Source: Liquidambar formosana (taxonomy: Eukaryota > Streptophyta > Magnoliopsida > Saxifragales > Altingiaceae). Taken from it: DNA of 64,000 nt. The first letter of the stretch is position 1. Every line of letters begins with the position of its first letter. The stretch lies in assembly GCA_039720395.1 (NCBI GenBank), contig CM077833.1, forward strand, positions 16,367,133-16,431,132, written 5' to 3'. Under the pieces are notes generated by a model, which was not told where the DNA came from, searched no databases, and worked only from the letters and a program-made list of their open reading frames with translations. Position numbers and translations under genes: made by a program. Shown here in pieces: positions 1 through 12,225 of this stretch.

Positions 1-698
1 GTGAGTGATCAATAAGGCATCCACACTCTCAATAAAAGGAAGAGAATGTTTCACATAACATTCATAATATAACTCATAAAGTCCATAGCCATGGTGGAAA
101 GGAGTTTTCATAAATAGGTATAAAGTATTAAACTAAGGACTTAACAGACTTCTATGTCCTATTAGTTTAGTCAGAGACATTGTATAGATGGAACAATGTA
201 ATTGTAACCTTAAACTATAACTGAAGCATTCTTTGTTCGATATTTATTCACCTCATCAAGGACCACACCATGAGCCATTGCTAGATGCTACTCATGGTTA
301 GTAGAAGCCCTAATTGATATAAATAAGTTATAATCAATTAGGGAATTGGAAGTTGTTCCAATTAAACTCTTAATGGAAAGTGTTCCATTGTGCACACCTT
401 GTGCTATTCCTACTACCCGATGATGTGAACCCAATGGGTCACACAGTGATCACGCAAAAAAGGACTTTAAAGTTTTGATAGAAAAGACAAGATTGAATAA
501 AAAACGTTTTAGAGAGCCACACTTGTATTAGATATAAGGAGGGGTTAAACTGCAATTTGGAGAAATTGCAAGTTAGAATCCACAAGGGATTCTCTCCCGA
601 TGGCCGGCCCTCATTAGTGGCTATATAAAGGCACACTAGCATGTGGCATGTCACTAGAAAATTCACTCTCTCCAAACCTGGCCGAAAATCCTAGAGTG

Positions 699-731
<33 letters not shown>

Positions 732-1028
732 ACTCTCCTGTTCTAGCTTTAACAAGGAGAAAGCAAGGGAAGCTTGAAGGCCTTTGCTAGGTGTGGATAC
801 TGTTGGAAGCAGAACACTTGGGCTGCTCATCCATTGCTGTCCGGAATCAAAGCTTGAAGGAAAAAGAAGAAGACAACCAACTGTAAGTATTCAAACCCCT
901 CTTCTAGTTAGGGTTTATAGTTTTGTATTGAAACACAATCAGATTCATGGGCTACATGGAATTGATAAGAAATTTTTGTTATTCAAGTTATTCCACATTC
1001 TAATTTCCTTCTAGTTCAATTCCTTACA
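1..1028 (+). repeat. Solo-LTR-like interspersed repeat, copy 1
   Basis: About 1 kb of non-coding DNA that aligns over its whole visible length with the reverse complement of 43915-45290. Shared landmarks include the block around 275-330 (a Cat-ctagat-then-actcatggttagtag stretch), the interval around 360-430 and the shared end CAATTCCTTACA at 1017-1028. It carries a CT microsatellite at about 700-731. The ending in ACA resembles a copia LTR end, and no primer-binding site (TGGTATCAGAGC) follows it, so a solo LTR is the simplest reading. The left end runs off the window. Family identity is inference. Confidence 0.55.
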
Positions 1029-1236
1029 ATATGTCCATGAAAGAAACAATAGAGTATCACAGCATCAACAAGAGGTAGAGATTTGTATTACATGGCAAGG
1101 CTGATTCAAAATGGCTTTAGCATATGCATCAGCCTCGACACGCATAAAACTCTATAAACAAAATGCAAAGTTAGAAGTAATAAGGCATCTTCTATCAACA
1201 TTAAAATTCGATACTTCAAACTCTTTCAAAATTCAC

Positions 1237-2978
1237 CTGGAAACCACGAGACTTTGCACCAAGAAAGCCAGGACAGCTGGATGCACCACAGAGGCAGCGA
1301 ACCTTAGCACCTCCATACCATTCAAAATTATAATCATATGCCAGTTCAGTTCCAACAGAAATATCTTGCTTTGCAAATATCCCAACCCTTATTTCCCCCA
1401 AAACTGTCCACTTCCTTGTCTCACAATTTGGTTGACTGCAAACTTATTAAAAGAATTAATCAATGAAAACTAATGACAACCAAAAGTACTTGAGGCACAC
1501 AAAGCCATTATAATTATTAAATATTTCATTTTTCATTAACTTCCTATTCTGGCTAAAAAAACTTACCATGAATGGTTTATAAACCTGGCAAGGCTTCCCT
1601 TTTTAGTGGCATCAATAGACTCATGGGCATTAAGAGAAATGATATATGCATCCTTGAGACCTGCAACAAGAAGTCATACAAAAAGGTAGAACTGAGTTTC
1701 AGAATACATAGTATAGACAAAATATCTGACAAATCATAGTCTACCTTGAATTTCATAAGTTTGGGACCTTCGCCTTGCTTCTTTCCATGATATTACTTCT
1801 CCACAGTATTCGATAATAAACTGACCAGCCTGCACTGGATTTAAACGTGCATATATGCTTAAACAAGTGGTGACCAACAAATCAACTTCAACAATCCCAT
1901 ATTCCCATGATAACAACTTTTAACATCTATAAGTTCAGTTGTAGGGATCTCATCAAACTTCAATACTCTCAGAAGATTCCAATGATAAAAATTAGTTATG
2001 TATAAACAATTGATATCTGTGTTTTTAAGTTTTAACATATAAAAATAAAGTGGCAAAATTACATTAAACATCAACATGCACACCACGGGATAATTTTAAT
2101 GTTTGCATAGATACACTGAACAGAAAAAAAAGTTGCATCTTTTACTTCAACCAAGAATAGTCAAATGATCTAATCAAGTAAATGACAAAATAGAACAGCA
2201 CACAGGTAACTAAGTAATGCTCATTCTACGAATAGAAGCCTAAAAGTTCAAGCTAGGTTTGTCACTACCTTTATATTCTCATCAGCCAGAATACCCCACC
2301 CACGGCCTTCAGTTCTAAACAACTTTGTTTTGGCATATTCACATTTCTGAAATCTCTGTAAGCATTGAACAAATGACACATCAAAATAAAATTAATTTCT
2401 AAAGGGAATCTCAAATGTCATTAACTTCACAGATAGTTATTCTTTAAATACCACAATCACAAATTTTCAGGAAAATAAAAACAATATATACATGTTTTTA
2501 TTTTTTGAATTCTAAAGTAGGCTCCTCCTCGGATACAGAAAAAAAAAAAAAGTATATATATATATATATATACACACACATATACATACATATATATATA
2601 TATATGTATGTATATGTATATATATATGTATATATACATATACATACATATATATACATATATACATATACGTACATATATACATATACATACATATATA
2701 TATATATGTATATGTATATATTCCACCCTATAAGGCATTTCTATTGTTCCACCAACATTACTTATAGTACAAAATATGAAACATGGCATGCATTCATACA
2801 TATAAGCGACCTTATATTCACCTGATTCTTGCAATTGAAGCCGCAAGGGCAATAGCCAGGTGTACATTCTGTGCTGGTTAGTAGATTCAAGCACCTCTCT
2901 CCACATGCACTATCAGGATTATTGGCATCATACCTACATTCACAAATAGCAATATCCTCCTCCTTTTGCTTCTTGTGC
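1237..2978 (-). CDS. ASHH1: ASHH1-like histone H3-lysine methyltransferase (partial, AWS-SET-post-SET exons)
   Basis: Five minus-strand exons with GT/AG borders fit together in frame: 2978-2822 (AWS domain, with CECRYD, CGERC and [10 protein letters not shown]), 2355-2269 (29 codons ending ADENIK), 1829-1745 ([17 protein letters not shown]), 1660-1567 and 1435-1237. They encode a SET domain with the SAM and catalytic motifs RFINHSCQPNC and ELAYDYNFE, followed by a post-SET CxCx4C motif (CLCGASSC). The order and wording match the plant ASHH1/SDG26 class, nuclear enzymes that methylate histone H3 (K4/K36) and in Arabidopsis influence flowering time. The NHSC codon is split by the intron at 1566-1436 and is restored by splicing. 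The short 5' exon that normally precedes AWS and the acidic C-terminal exon after GAKSRGFQ were not found; the latter should lie left of position 1, beyond the LTR-like repeat. All five exons are open, so the gene may be functional. Confidence 0.85.
2554..2722. repeat. TA/TATACA-rich microsatellite
   Basis: Long alternating TA and TACATA tract inside the ASHH1-like intron between the AWS exon and the following exon. Open frames across it are simple-sequence artefacts (I/Y/V/C repeats). Confidence 0.9.
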
Positions 2979-3680
2979 CTAGGAATGCAAAAAAAAATAA
3001 TAATAATAATAATAATAACAATAATATTATTAGCATTACAATATATATATATATACAAGTTCATAAATTACATAGGATTGATACAGTAATAATGTAGGAC
3101 CTCTCGTCCTCTTGTACCTTTTCTTTCTGTTTTATTCACAAAATTTTTCATTGCCTATCACAACCCCCACTCCCAACGCACAATAAATAAATAAATAATA
3201 AATAACAGGGTTTCCAATGGACAATATAATCTTTGGCTTAGAACAGTTATCCCATTTAGTAGGAAAAACAAAGGACAAGAAAAGCATTAATAGGGTTCAA
3301 AAGGACAATATGGTCTATGGATAAAGAAGGTATCCCACGCATATATGTACATATATATAGAATGAAAGAATCTATGATGAAGCACTACTCCATTAAAGAT
3401 GATAAAGCACTACCCCATCAAAGATCATGGGGCTACATCATTTTATATACAAATGATGAGGCAATACCCCATTAAAGATGATGAGGCTACATCAATTTAT
3501 AAACAAATGATGGGACCATATATTGACCAAGACCGTCAAAATAGATCTAACCACACTAGAATAGATAAATCAAAACCAAAATAAAATAAAAGAATAGAAT
3601 AGAATAGATAAATGTGTTTGAGCAAAAAAATTAGATTTAATTTTTAAAATAAAAAGGCTTTTTAATTCCATTTTCTTCTT

Positions 3681-3899
3681 TTTTCTTTTTTTTTTTGATA
3701 ATGGGGCAACTATCCCACAGTAGGACCCTTTGGACCCACCCATGAAACCTAAACCCTCAGAAAGACTAGCGCAATAACCCACAGCCACACCCCCCACTTA
3801 AATCTTGGGTTGTCCTAGCGGGGAATCGAACCCGTGACCGTGTGCCTTACCACACAATCACAAGTTTGCCCTTACCAACTGGACTACCCAAGGGTGGGT
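3681..3899 (-). mobile_element. tRNA-derived SINE, copy 1
   Basis: Read on the minus strand, it starts with a tRNA-like head: an A box (TAGTCCAGTTGG, about 3887) and a B box (GGTTCGATTCC, about 3826). A tRNA-unrelated body follows, then an A-rich tail (3681-3696 on the plus strand is T-rich). It is flanked by an 11-bp direct repeat ATTTTCTTCTT at 3670-3680 and 3900-3910, as expected for L1-mediated insertion. A second copy lies at 59550-59785 in the same orientation. Such elements are transcribed by RNA polymerase III from the internal A/B boxes and mobilised by LINE proteins. Confidence 0.8.
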
Positions 3900-4061
3900 A
3901 TTTTCTTCTTTATTATTACGAACAAAAGATGTTCTCAATCTATTTAAATGTTTAAATTGTTTTAAAGACTCTTCATTTTGCATATAAATGATGTAACCCC
4001 ATCAACTTTGATGGAGACATGCCCCATCATAGACTCTCTCCCTCTCTCTCTCTCTCTCTCC

Positions 4062-4093
<32 letters not shown>

Positions 4094-4189
4094 AATTCTT
4101 CTGATAAGAAAACAAAATCATATTAAAAATAATTAAGATGAGAATGACAATGGTGAAGGATAATGCACTTTTTAAAAAAAAACAAAGGA

Positions 4190-4900
4190 TAAATCACTTT
4201 GTGGATGAGCTAAAAGAAGCCCCAAGCACTATACAAGCTTCAAAAACCAAAACACCAAATATTAAGAATGACAACTAAATACAAAGACCCTCAAGTAGGA
4301 TTAAAATGCCCTTTAAAGAACTGAAGAGTGGAGAAATTTTGACTCTTCATTTCCTGATCTTGCCACCAACCTAACCTCCAGTCCTAGAGAACCCGCCAGT
4401 TCAACCTCACTCGTAATATAGGCATATAACGTCAAAGCCTTTATGCATCTCTTAGCCTCTTTCAAATGTTCAAGTATAATCAAAAGCTCACCTTTCTACC
4501 AACATGAAGAAAGAGAATATTGTATCCCCAAAATGGTCCCTAATATCCAATTGAACTAGTTACGAAGGGAATAACCATCAAAATTAAGCTCAAGTTTCCT
4601 AGAAGGAATGAGATTCCACCTCAACCAATAAAAAGAGATATATCTCTTCAATGAGCACACCTAAACCCAATCCCTCAAAATGCACCCCAATGGAATTCTC
4701 TCTAACTCTTTGGAGACATAAGCCCACAGGGAAGCTAAAAACACAATCTTGTCCCACAAAATCTCCATGAATGAGCTTCTCCACAAATATTTTGGCATTG
4801 CTCTCCAATCATAACACCCACAAAGAAAGATTCTGGCATTGCTCTCCAGTCAGAACACCCACAAAATAGACAAGATAGCATAAGACCATAAAACTTTGTC
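4190..4900 (-). mobile_element. L1 LINE 3'-end remnant
   Basis: Minus-strand translation around 4808-4700 gives the C-terminal ORF2 signature of plant L1 elements (WLESNAKIF, then a VGQDCVF-like block and a cysteine-poor tail) with frameshifts. Part of the block is repeated at about 4776-4810 and 4826-4862, where two near-identical stretches each contain ggcattgctctcca. No host gene is seen here. It is a dead, 5'-truncated copy. Confidence 0.55.
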
Positions 4901-4991
4901 ACTATCCTCTATCCCCTATCCCCAACCCACAAAAGAGACCACTTACGAGAAATATATGGAATGTAAATTTATTTAAACTAGGATTAGAAAT

Positions 4992-5150
4992 GAGCTATGT
5001 TACATGGACTCGGGTGTAGGTGTCAGGTATGGGAATGCATCTAGGTGTCAAATTCATCAAATTTCTAACATATGATATGGGGTCTTCGCCAAAAAGAATC
5101 CAAAATTTAGATACGAGTATGGGGATACATGTATGATGTAGGACAACCCT
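4992..5150 (+). repeat. Dispersed repeat (GCTATGTTACATGGACTCGGG type), copy 1
   Basis: Aligns with 8868-9010: both share ctatgttacatggactcggg, a tatgggg-like middle, a CGCCAAAAAGAATCC-type block and a run of atac/gtat words. This type of sequence is a common short dispersed element in dicot genomes. No terminal inverted repeat could be fixed. Confidence 0.5.
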
Positions 5151-5378
5151 TAAAGAAGCAACAAGGTTTCCTACAATCAAGCGTAAGTGGGCTAGAACCT
5201 TGATCGCTGATCTGGACATAAGGACAGCCATAAGGCTGCTCTCCTGTGCATTACACATACTGTGAGCCCCACCCATGGCCGTGCACTCACATGCACACTC
5301 ACAAGCTATTGTCCTTTATGTTGAACCTATTGTGTACACCATACACCCAACCAACATGATATTATATTAGGTATCACA

Positions 5379-5380
<2 letters not shown>

Positions 5381-5422
<42 letters not shown>
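5381..5422. repeat. (AT)n microsatellite
   Basis: Twenty-one uninterrupted AT units. Confidence 0.95.
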
Positions 5423-5425
<3 letters not shown>

Positions 5426-5429
5426 TTAC

Positions 5430-7890
5430 ACAGAACTCCTCACATGCCCCAAACTTTTGACTCTTCTATGCACCCACATTTTTCCACATTTCTCCACCCT
5501 GTTCTTGCCCCTGACTCAACCCCCACTCCCATTTTGTGTTTCTATGTTCTAAACACTTGTTCCCTTTTACTTTTATAAAAGTAGTATATTATTAAAAGAA
5601 AACCTAATTTTGCATCAAACATCGATCAGTTCTTTATGGAATGTAGATTTTTTTTTCATTTAAAGAAAAATGCTTCACTGCATTTTGCATAGATCACATG
5701 AAAGTGACAGAAATCTTGTAGTCTTTTGTAAATTCCCTTTATCAAGAGGGAATCTTCAGCAATGAGAATGGAAATATAGAGAAGGATACGAAACCTTACT
5801 TCCGATATGAGAAATCATTTTGATTAATATGTATGTACTGTGGTGGTCCTTCAATTTGTTGGTCCTTCAAACAAAATAGTCCTTGTTACTTGAATCATAT
5901 TATTACACACCACATACAATAACATATATACATAAATAGATCTAAGACAGCTTGAAAATAAAAGAACAAGCATGAATAACATCACATACTACGAAATGAG
6001 AATTGTTACATGCTAAATTGTTGATACATCTGGCAACAATATGTTCATAAAATCCCAGAAACAAATATGCATGCAGTTATAACATAAATGAGTGTTGTTA
6101 GATGCTAGAATAAGCAAAGGTGTATGCAGCTATAACTTATATAAGTGATATGCAAGCCAATACAACCAACACACACACGCATAAGTAGAATGCTAATGCA
6201 TGCACAGGCCAAATGGAGAGCAAAATTATGTCACCAAATTATTTAACACAAAACAGTTTGTTGCAAGACAGCCCTTAAAATAGAGAATAAGGTTTGCCTA
6301 CAATCAAGCGTTTGAGGGCTAAAACCTTGTTTTCCTCAATGTTTGTGAAAGGAATGGTGGTATTATGGTTATGGGTGGGACAAGGGTTGATCTGGACATC
6401 CGTCGATGATTTAAGGAAGATTATGATAAGAAATCAAAAGAAAAGGCCAGCTGAAAATTCTAAACAGAATGGGAATTTTTTAGCTTTTCCAATGTTTAAT
6501 TGTAAAGAAAGGTAGGTTTAGGGTTTAGGGTTAAATTTAAAGGTAATAGGGTTGAAATTAAGGCTAAAAAAGGTTGGTTGAGTTTTATAAAAGTGTACAG
6601 CAATGTTGTAAATGGAAACAAAGAAGAAGAAGAGAATAAACCATGAAGTCTCACCAAGGGTTTCTAGGAAGAAAATCAATGGAATCTCATCATTAATTGA
6701 ATGCAAAAGCAGCGGAAAATTCTCATTAATCAATTGTTGTAATTGTGTCTACAAACCTTGCATATATTGAGAATCATAAGACCCACTTTTTAAATTCTAA
6801 TAATATTCAAAATAGGATTCTTACTTTCTAAATTAGGACTCCTACTAAAATAATTAAAAGACTTCTTAGTACCTAAATAAGACCCAAAGTAGAAACATTA
6901 AAAGATATAAACCTGTAAATAAATAAAGTAGAAAGTCTAAGAAAATAGAAACTTCTTAGAGTAGGAAGTTTCTGGCAAAATAAGACTATAAATTTTTAAA
7001 ATGACTTAACTAATTCCCAACAAGAATAATAATTGACTAACTCATAACTAATTGTTGACTAACTTTGACACCAAACAGACCAAAATCTATACATTTACTT
7101 AAATACCACTAAAACTAAAAGTTTTATATTTCTCAAAAGTTAAGGGCGCTTAAACCATGTATGTACAACTCTCTCCCCCACCCCACCCCCCCCCCCCACC
7201 CCAAAAACAAAAAAAAAGAAACTCATTTTTGCATGCCACATTGCCACCTATGGTGGGGTGATTGTTGCATCGGTGGAGCCCACATAACCTTTGCAAATTT
7301 TTTAAGCTTCATCCACATCACAAATCCTATTTGAGTAACAACTTTTTTCCTGAAGAATTCCTATGTTGAAATAGATAAATGAATTGCATTCATGAGCTGG
7401 TAAAGGCTAGCAACTACAAATGACAATATGAGAAAAATAGTTTAGTTCAGTCATGACTCATGAGGAGCGGAGACCAACGAATTCACCTACAAGGAAAATC
7501 TATATGATTCAATAAATAAATAAAAAGTGACAAGTAACAAACCCAAAACAGTAACAAACTCAAAACAGCATTTTGGTTAACTTATGCACAATAAACCACT
7601 AAAAGAGTAAAGCGAATAAAATTTCACAGTAGAATTGAAGGTAGGGAGTACCATTGAGATGTTAATCAATGCTGCTTTATGAGTAACATAGATCACCTTA
7701 ATTCAAATCTGCCACACCGAAGAAAAAAACCGAGTTAAAACATTTAAATGTCTAATGGCGGTAATTGGACTACTTTTCAAAGAAATTTGCCCAAAAGGCC
7801 AAGCATGTAGATACATTGTTGTACGATTTACTAAGCAAAGCAAGGCAGTTGAACCAACCTATTCCCGTTTCAATCATGCCATTGATTCCT
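5430..7890. other. Intergenic DNA without recognised gene
   Basis: AT-rich sequence with many stops in all frames. 6250-6420 shares short words with 5140-5290 (acaatcaagcgt, ggctaRaaccttg, gatctggacat), so both may belong to one old repeat. A poly-C/A tract lies at 7172-7215. Nothing else could be assigned. Confidence 0.5.
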
Positions 7891-7896
7891 CCACAT

Positions 7897-8840
7897 CAAT
7901 GTTTTAAAAGGCGTGGACATAAGGCGGGGCGTTTTTCCTCTCGTGGGGTGGGGCGCCCCAAGGCATGGGGCATAAGCTTCACAGGTTTTAAATTTATATA
8001 TATAAAAATATTTAAAAAGTGACCTATTTTAAATTTTTTTACATATTATTAATTCAAAGCATTATATAAAAATATTAAACATATTTTTTTGCAATAGAAA
8101 CTTACCATTGTCTTTCATGGTCCAACCAACCAAGATATAAAATGTTCATATAACCTAAATTCAAATAATTTGTGTTCTTGGTGTTGGAAATATACCACAT
8201 CCCACATCAATTAAATTTCGAGTTAAACATGTCTTCATATACCTGTTTGAGCCTTCACTTACAAGCTTAGACTTTTAAGTTGGAAACTTAACATGGTATC
8301 AGAGCATGTCGTTCTTGAGCCTATTTCACTCGTGAGCCTGTATTTATTGTCCACGTGAGAGGACATTTGAATCTTATTAGACCTGCACGTGAGAGGGAGG
8401 GTTGGAAATATACCACATCTCACATCGATTAAATATCGAGTTAAACATGTCTTCATATACCTGTTTGGGCCCTTCACTTACAAGCTTAGGCTTTTAAGTT
8501 GGAAACTTAACACTTGGAGGTAAACACTATGAATAGTTGTCATCACCATCGTTGGTCAATAATCTTTTCCCTAACCTATCACTGTTGCAATCGCTAACTG
8601 GTCGTGCGGCTGCTTAACCTAGGTTTTTAGTCAAATAGCCAACAGTTAAGTTGATTGTGGTAAATTTACTGAATAAAAAGAGTTGTTCCTCTTAAGAGTT
8701 GCAATTTGGTCTAATGAGGTGTATTCCTATTACTATAGGGCCCCAAAGGTGTACCTTACATGCATAGGGCATGTACACCAAAGAAAAAGCAAATGCCAAA
8801 AAGGATTTCTGCCGCCCCGAGGCAGTTTTTTAAAACATTG
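7897..8840. mobile_element. hAT-type non-autonomous element (hosts a nested TRIM)
   Basis: Terminal inverted repeats CAATGTTTTAAAA at 7897 and TTTTAAAACATTG ending at 8840, bracketed by a perfect 8-bp target-site duplication CTCCACAT (7889-7896 and 8841-8848), the hAT hallmark. Subterminal GGCGGGGCG/CGCCCC words near the left end and CCGCCCCGAGGC near the right add to the inverted structure. There is no transposase ORF. About 330 bp of its length is a younger TRIM insertion, so the original element was about 600 bp. Confidence 0.85.
8182..8512 (+). mobile_element. TRIM (terminal-repeat retrotransposon in miniature), complete
   Basis: Two LTRs of about 112 bp (8182-8293 starting TGTTGGAAATATACC and ending AACTTAACA; 8400-8512) flank a 106-bp core. 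The core starts with a primer-binding site for initiator Met-tRNA (TGGTATCAGAGC, 8294-8305) and ends with a purine tract (GAGAGGGAGG, about 8391-8400). A perfect 5-bp target-site duplication CTTGG lies at 8177-8181 and 8513-8517. It has no coding capacity and would need proteins from an autonomous LTR element. LTR divergence is a few bases, so it is younger than the hAT element that contains it. Confidence 0.92.
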
Positions 8841-8867
8841 CTCCACATACATACATACATACATACT

Positions 8868-9010
8868 ATGTTACATGGACTCGGGTGCAGGTATTGGGTG
8901 AATGTGTGTATTCAAGTGTCCGATTCATATAATTTACCAATTTAAGACATGGGGACTCAGCCAAAAAGGATCCAAAAAATGGATATGGGTACAAAGATAC
9001 GTGTATGTGT
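8868..9010 (+). repeat. Dispersed repeat (CTATGTTACATGGACTCGGG type), copy 2
   Basis: Aligns with 4992-5150 (shared ctatgttacatggactcggg and agccaaaaagRatccaaaa words). No coding content. Confidence 0.5.
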
Positions 9011-9331
9011 ATATATAGGGTAAGTATATTTAGGAATAAATTTAAAAATATTTTGATATTATGGGAGTATTGTCATAATAATAACTTTTAGAGGCTTAAA
9101 ATGATAAAATTGGAATTTGGTAATTTTTATTTAAAAAAATAAAAATAAAAAAAAACGAAGTATTAGGGGGGAAAAAAAAAGGAAAGAATAAATGGAGTGA
9201 GGAGAGGCCGTGCAGGTTCTGTTTTGACAGAAACCCTAATCTCATTCATGTCCTCCACAGCTACTCTCTTGCAGAGACATTTCTGGTTTCCTTAGGCGAA
9301 ATCTTCGATGTAACTCCTGCATGACAAGGTG

Positions 9332-9422
9332 TGCTCTCTCTCTCTCTCTCTCTCTCTTTCTTCCTCTTCCTCTTCTTCTTCTCCTCCTCCTCCTCCCCCT
9401 CTACCTCCTCCTCCTTCCTCTC
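9332..9422 (+). repeat. CT/CTT/CTC microsatellite
   Basis: Compound pyrimidine tract (CT)n-(CTT)n-(CTC)n. The Leu/Pro/Ser-only and Glu/Lys-only open frames across it are not genes. Confidence 0.9.
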
Positions 9423-9463
9423 TCCCATGTCAGCAGTGTCCAAAAAGAATTGCCATGCCTACA

Positions 9464-9611
9464 CCATGTAATAGAGCTTACATGCATATGTTTGCTGCAA
9501 CTCCGGCACCATGTACAGATCCCATACCCATACTAGTGTCATATCATGTCAACACAAATACCTTGGGTCAAGTGCCGAGTCCATGTAATAGAGCTTACAT
9601 GCATATGTTTG
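9464..9611 (+). repeat. 31-bp perfect direct repeat pair
   Basis: The same 31 bases, beginning CCATGTAATAGAGC and ending CATATGTTTG, occur at 9464-9494 and 9581-9611, offset 117 bp. The intervening DNA has no recognised feature. Confidence 0.85.
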
Positions 9612-9799
9612 TGTATAGGCTTATGAATCAAGATATTTCAGCTGACACTCAGCGGTTTATGTATGAACGTAATAAATTTAAAATGATTCAAATTAAATAC
9701 TAATTTTGTAAACAAACAAATTATAATGAATAAGGATTTAAATGGACAATAAATTTAAAAAATGTGCATAAAGGAATGAATGAATGACAAACAATTGGA

Positions 9800-10320
9800 A
9801 ACCTTCAACTTCCTGTTTACAAAAGCTACAGGGTGCCCCTCCTACACCAATACTTCCCCAGGGACTCTGTCAAAAGTATCAGTATGAACTTCGAATGGCA
9901 ATTCAAGTTCTGATAGTCTAAGAACTGGTTCTATAAATACTGTCTCTTCGATCTTGTCCAAAGCTCCTTGACATTCCAGACCCCAAAACCACTTTGGGCC
10001 CTTCTTTAGTAGATTTGTCAAGGCCACAACTTTCTTAGAATAACCTTGAATAAATCTACAATAATAGTTAGCCAAACGCAAAAATGATCTCAACTCTGCC
10101 ACTTTCGTTGGACCGGCCAGACTAGAATGGCTCTTGCTTTTCTGTCATCCATTCTAACTGGGCCAGCACTAACCCAAAGCCCCAAGAACATAATCTCTTT
10201 CTAGGAAAACTCAATTTTTTTCCATTTTTACATACAAATGGTGCCACCTAAGCCTAGCAAGCACCTTTTTGAGATGGGAAATATGGTCATCTAAATTCTC
10301 TCCCCAAAAACTGGTTAGAT
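9800..10320 (-). mobile_element. Ty3/gypsy reverse transcriptase / RNase H fragment
   Basis: Minus-strand translation gives the gypsy RT thumb to RNase H junction: DDHISHLKKV..LR..HLYVKMEKN, then (after a stop and frameshift) [19 protein letters not shown] and a GYSKK..LTNLLKK block, then an FEVHTD RNase H start with D. Stops and frameshifts at about 10100-10220 show that it is dead. No LTR, primer-binding site or integrase was seen nearby, so it is an isolated fragment. Confidence 0.8.
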
Positions 10321-10329
10321 TAGTACTAA

Positions 10330-12225
10330 CAAATGCATGACCCTCCCCTCTATTTTATGAAATTACAATGACCTCCCCGTCAGGGTTATTGAACGGACGA
10401 TAATAATGGAAATGGTAAGATAAAGTTTTTTCCTTTAGTAATCAGTAATTCTTATGTATTTCAAATGAAATATTTTTAAAGAGCAAAAGTATCTTCTTTT
10501 AGATTTACATCAGCCCACTCTCTCTTTCATAAAGCCGAATCTCAAGAGAGTAACCCAAATTTTAGAGACGGAAACAACATAAGATGGATTATTAGAGAGC
10601 AAAGGACACCAGCCCCTCCTCTCTTTCCCTACAACTCTCTCTAGATTCTTCTTCATGTGAAAGTTTCATGAAGGAAACGATCAGACCTCCATTACAAGAT
10701 CCAAACACATGCTTCCACCTTCACCATCACAACCCCAAACCCTCAGATTGTCTACCCCAACCAAACCCACCCCACCTTCCATTGAATCCAAAAACCCAAC
10801 CGCCAAACACTTTCACCATCATCTCAATTACCCAAAGGGTGTCTATCCCATTGGGTGTAGAGAATTTGTTGGTTTTTTCTTATGATCATGATTAACTAAA
10901 ATGGGTATAAAAGGATTAATAGAAAAATTGGGTTGGGATTTGGGAATTTGTAGTTTTGGTTTTTATATGCCTTTGGTTTTTTTTTCTCTTTTGTAGAAAA
11001 GAATTATTGTAGAAAAACCTTCTAGTATCTTGTTGGGGAGCAGAGATCAGGGTGAATTTTATTAAGGAAATGGAATGGGTATAGCGAATATGATTTTTAT
11101 TAATAGAAATGTAGAGATCGAGTTGGTAATTTCAGTTATTATTATGGATTCCTTCGGTTCCCTACAATGGGGAATGCATTAAGACCATGGTTTGAAACAG
11201 GGACTAGAATGGAGGTAAATTGTGGTTTTGTGGGAGTTTCAACGATAGAGTTGCAAAGAAAGAGTTATTTGAGGGTGGTTTTAGAAGAAAGATGGGGCTG
11301 ATAGAGTATCCATGGCTAGTATTAATCAATGTTGCAATATCCCTGCAATTAATGGCCCCAAAGAAAAAACAATTTTCCATCAAAGACAGGCCTTAGCTCC
11401 AGAATTTGGTCATTTGATGGTAGTTGCAACACTGGCTAGACCAGGTGGTGTAGCTGGTGCCAAGGTGGTAATGGCGTTGAGGTTTATAATTGCTGCCATC
11501 TTGATGGTTGATGGTGGTTATACGAAATTCAATGGAAATTTTATTCAAATATTCTATCCCAAAAAAAATGCCCAAAGACAGATCTAATTGCCAAGTGTAG
11601 ACATTTGTGCCCAAAGTTCAATTATGGAACTATTGCTACTCCTCCCCAAACAACCATTGTTGTAGTCACTGCAACCAACCTATTACCACCAACACCACCC
11701 ACCATGTCAACACCATCACTATTCCACATCACTACAAGTCTACAACCTATGCAATCCTAACAGCACAACCACACCTCATCTAAAATACCATAATGCCACC
11801 TCCACCATAACATAACAGCCACTCCCAAGTCCCATCACAATGCCTCCCTTCACTGCCATCACACTAACACCTTCACCACCAACACACCACCACAAATAGT
11901 ACTATTGCCAAACACAATAAGCACCACCATAGACCACCTTCCTTCACCACCATCTCTACTACAACACCACCAAGATTTGGTTCTATGCTCAACACTGGCC
12001 GACGTCATTATTTAATTTTAATCTCTCTTAGATGATGCACCAAAGTGGGTAGCCTTAACTGGATGTGTAGGTAACATTTAAGCCCGCAGGCTGTTTCCAT
12101 TCCTATCAAGAAAGATGCCAACCGTCTCTCCTTTCTACAAACACTAATTTCAGTCTCCTTTTTTATAGAATCTTAAAAAACTAAACCAAAAAATAAAAAT
12201 AAAAATAAAAAATCAATTTCCCTCC
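10330..12225. other. Intergenic DNA without recognised gene
   Basis: 10670-10900 and 11600-12000 are strongly C/A-biased on the plus strand (repeated CCACCA/CACC words). Short ORFs of up to 91 codons here lack any recognisable family and behave like low-complexity readings. No inverted or direct terminal repeats were identified. Confidence 0.45.

Noticed and set aside
1111..1473. 120-codon plus-strand ORF
   Set aside because: Antisense shadow of the ASHH1-like SET exon on the minus strand.
2457..2906. 149-codon minus-strand and 106-codon plus-strand ORFs rich in Tyr/Ile
   Set aside because: Translation of a TA/TACATA microsatellite plus part of the AWS exon in the wrong frame.
3800..3890. 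tRNA gene
   Set aside because: A and B boxes belong to a SINE head: the acceptor stem does not close, a SINE body and poly(A) follow, and target duplications flank the whole unit.
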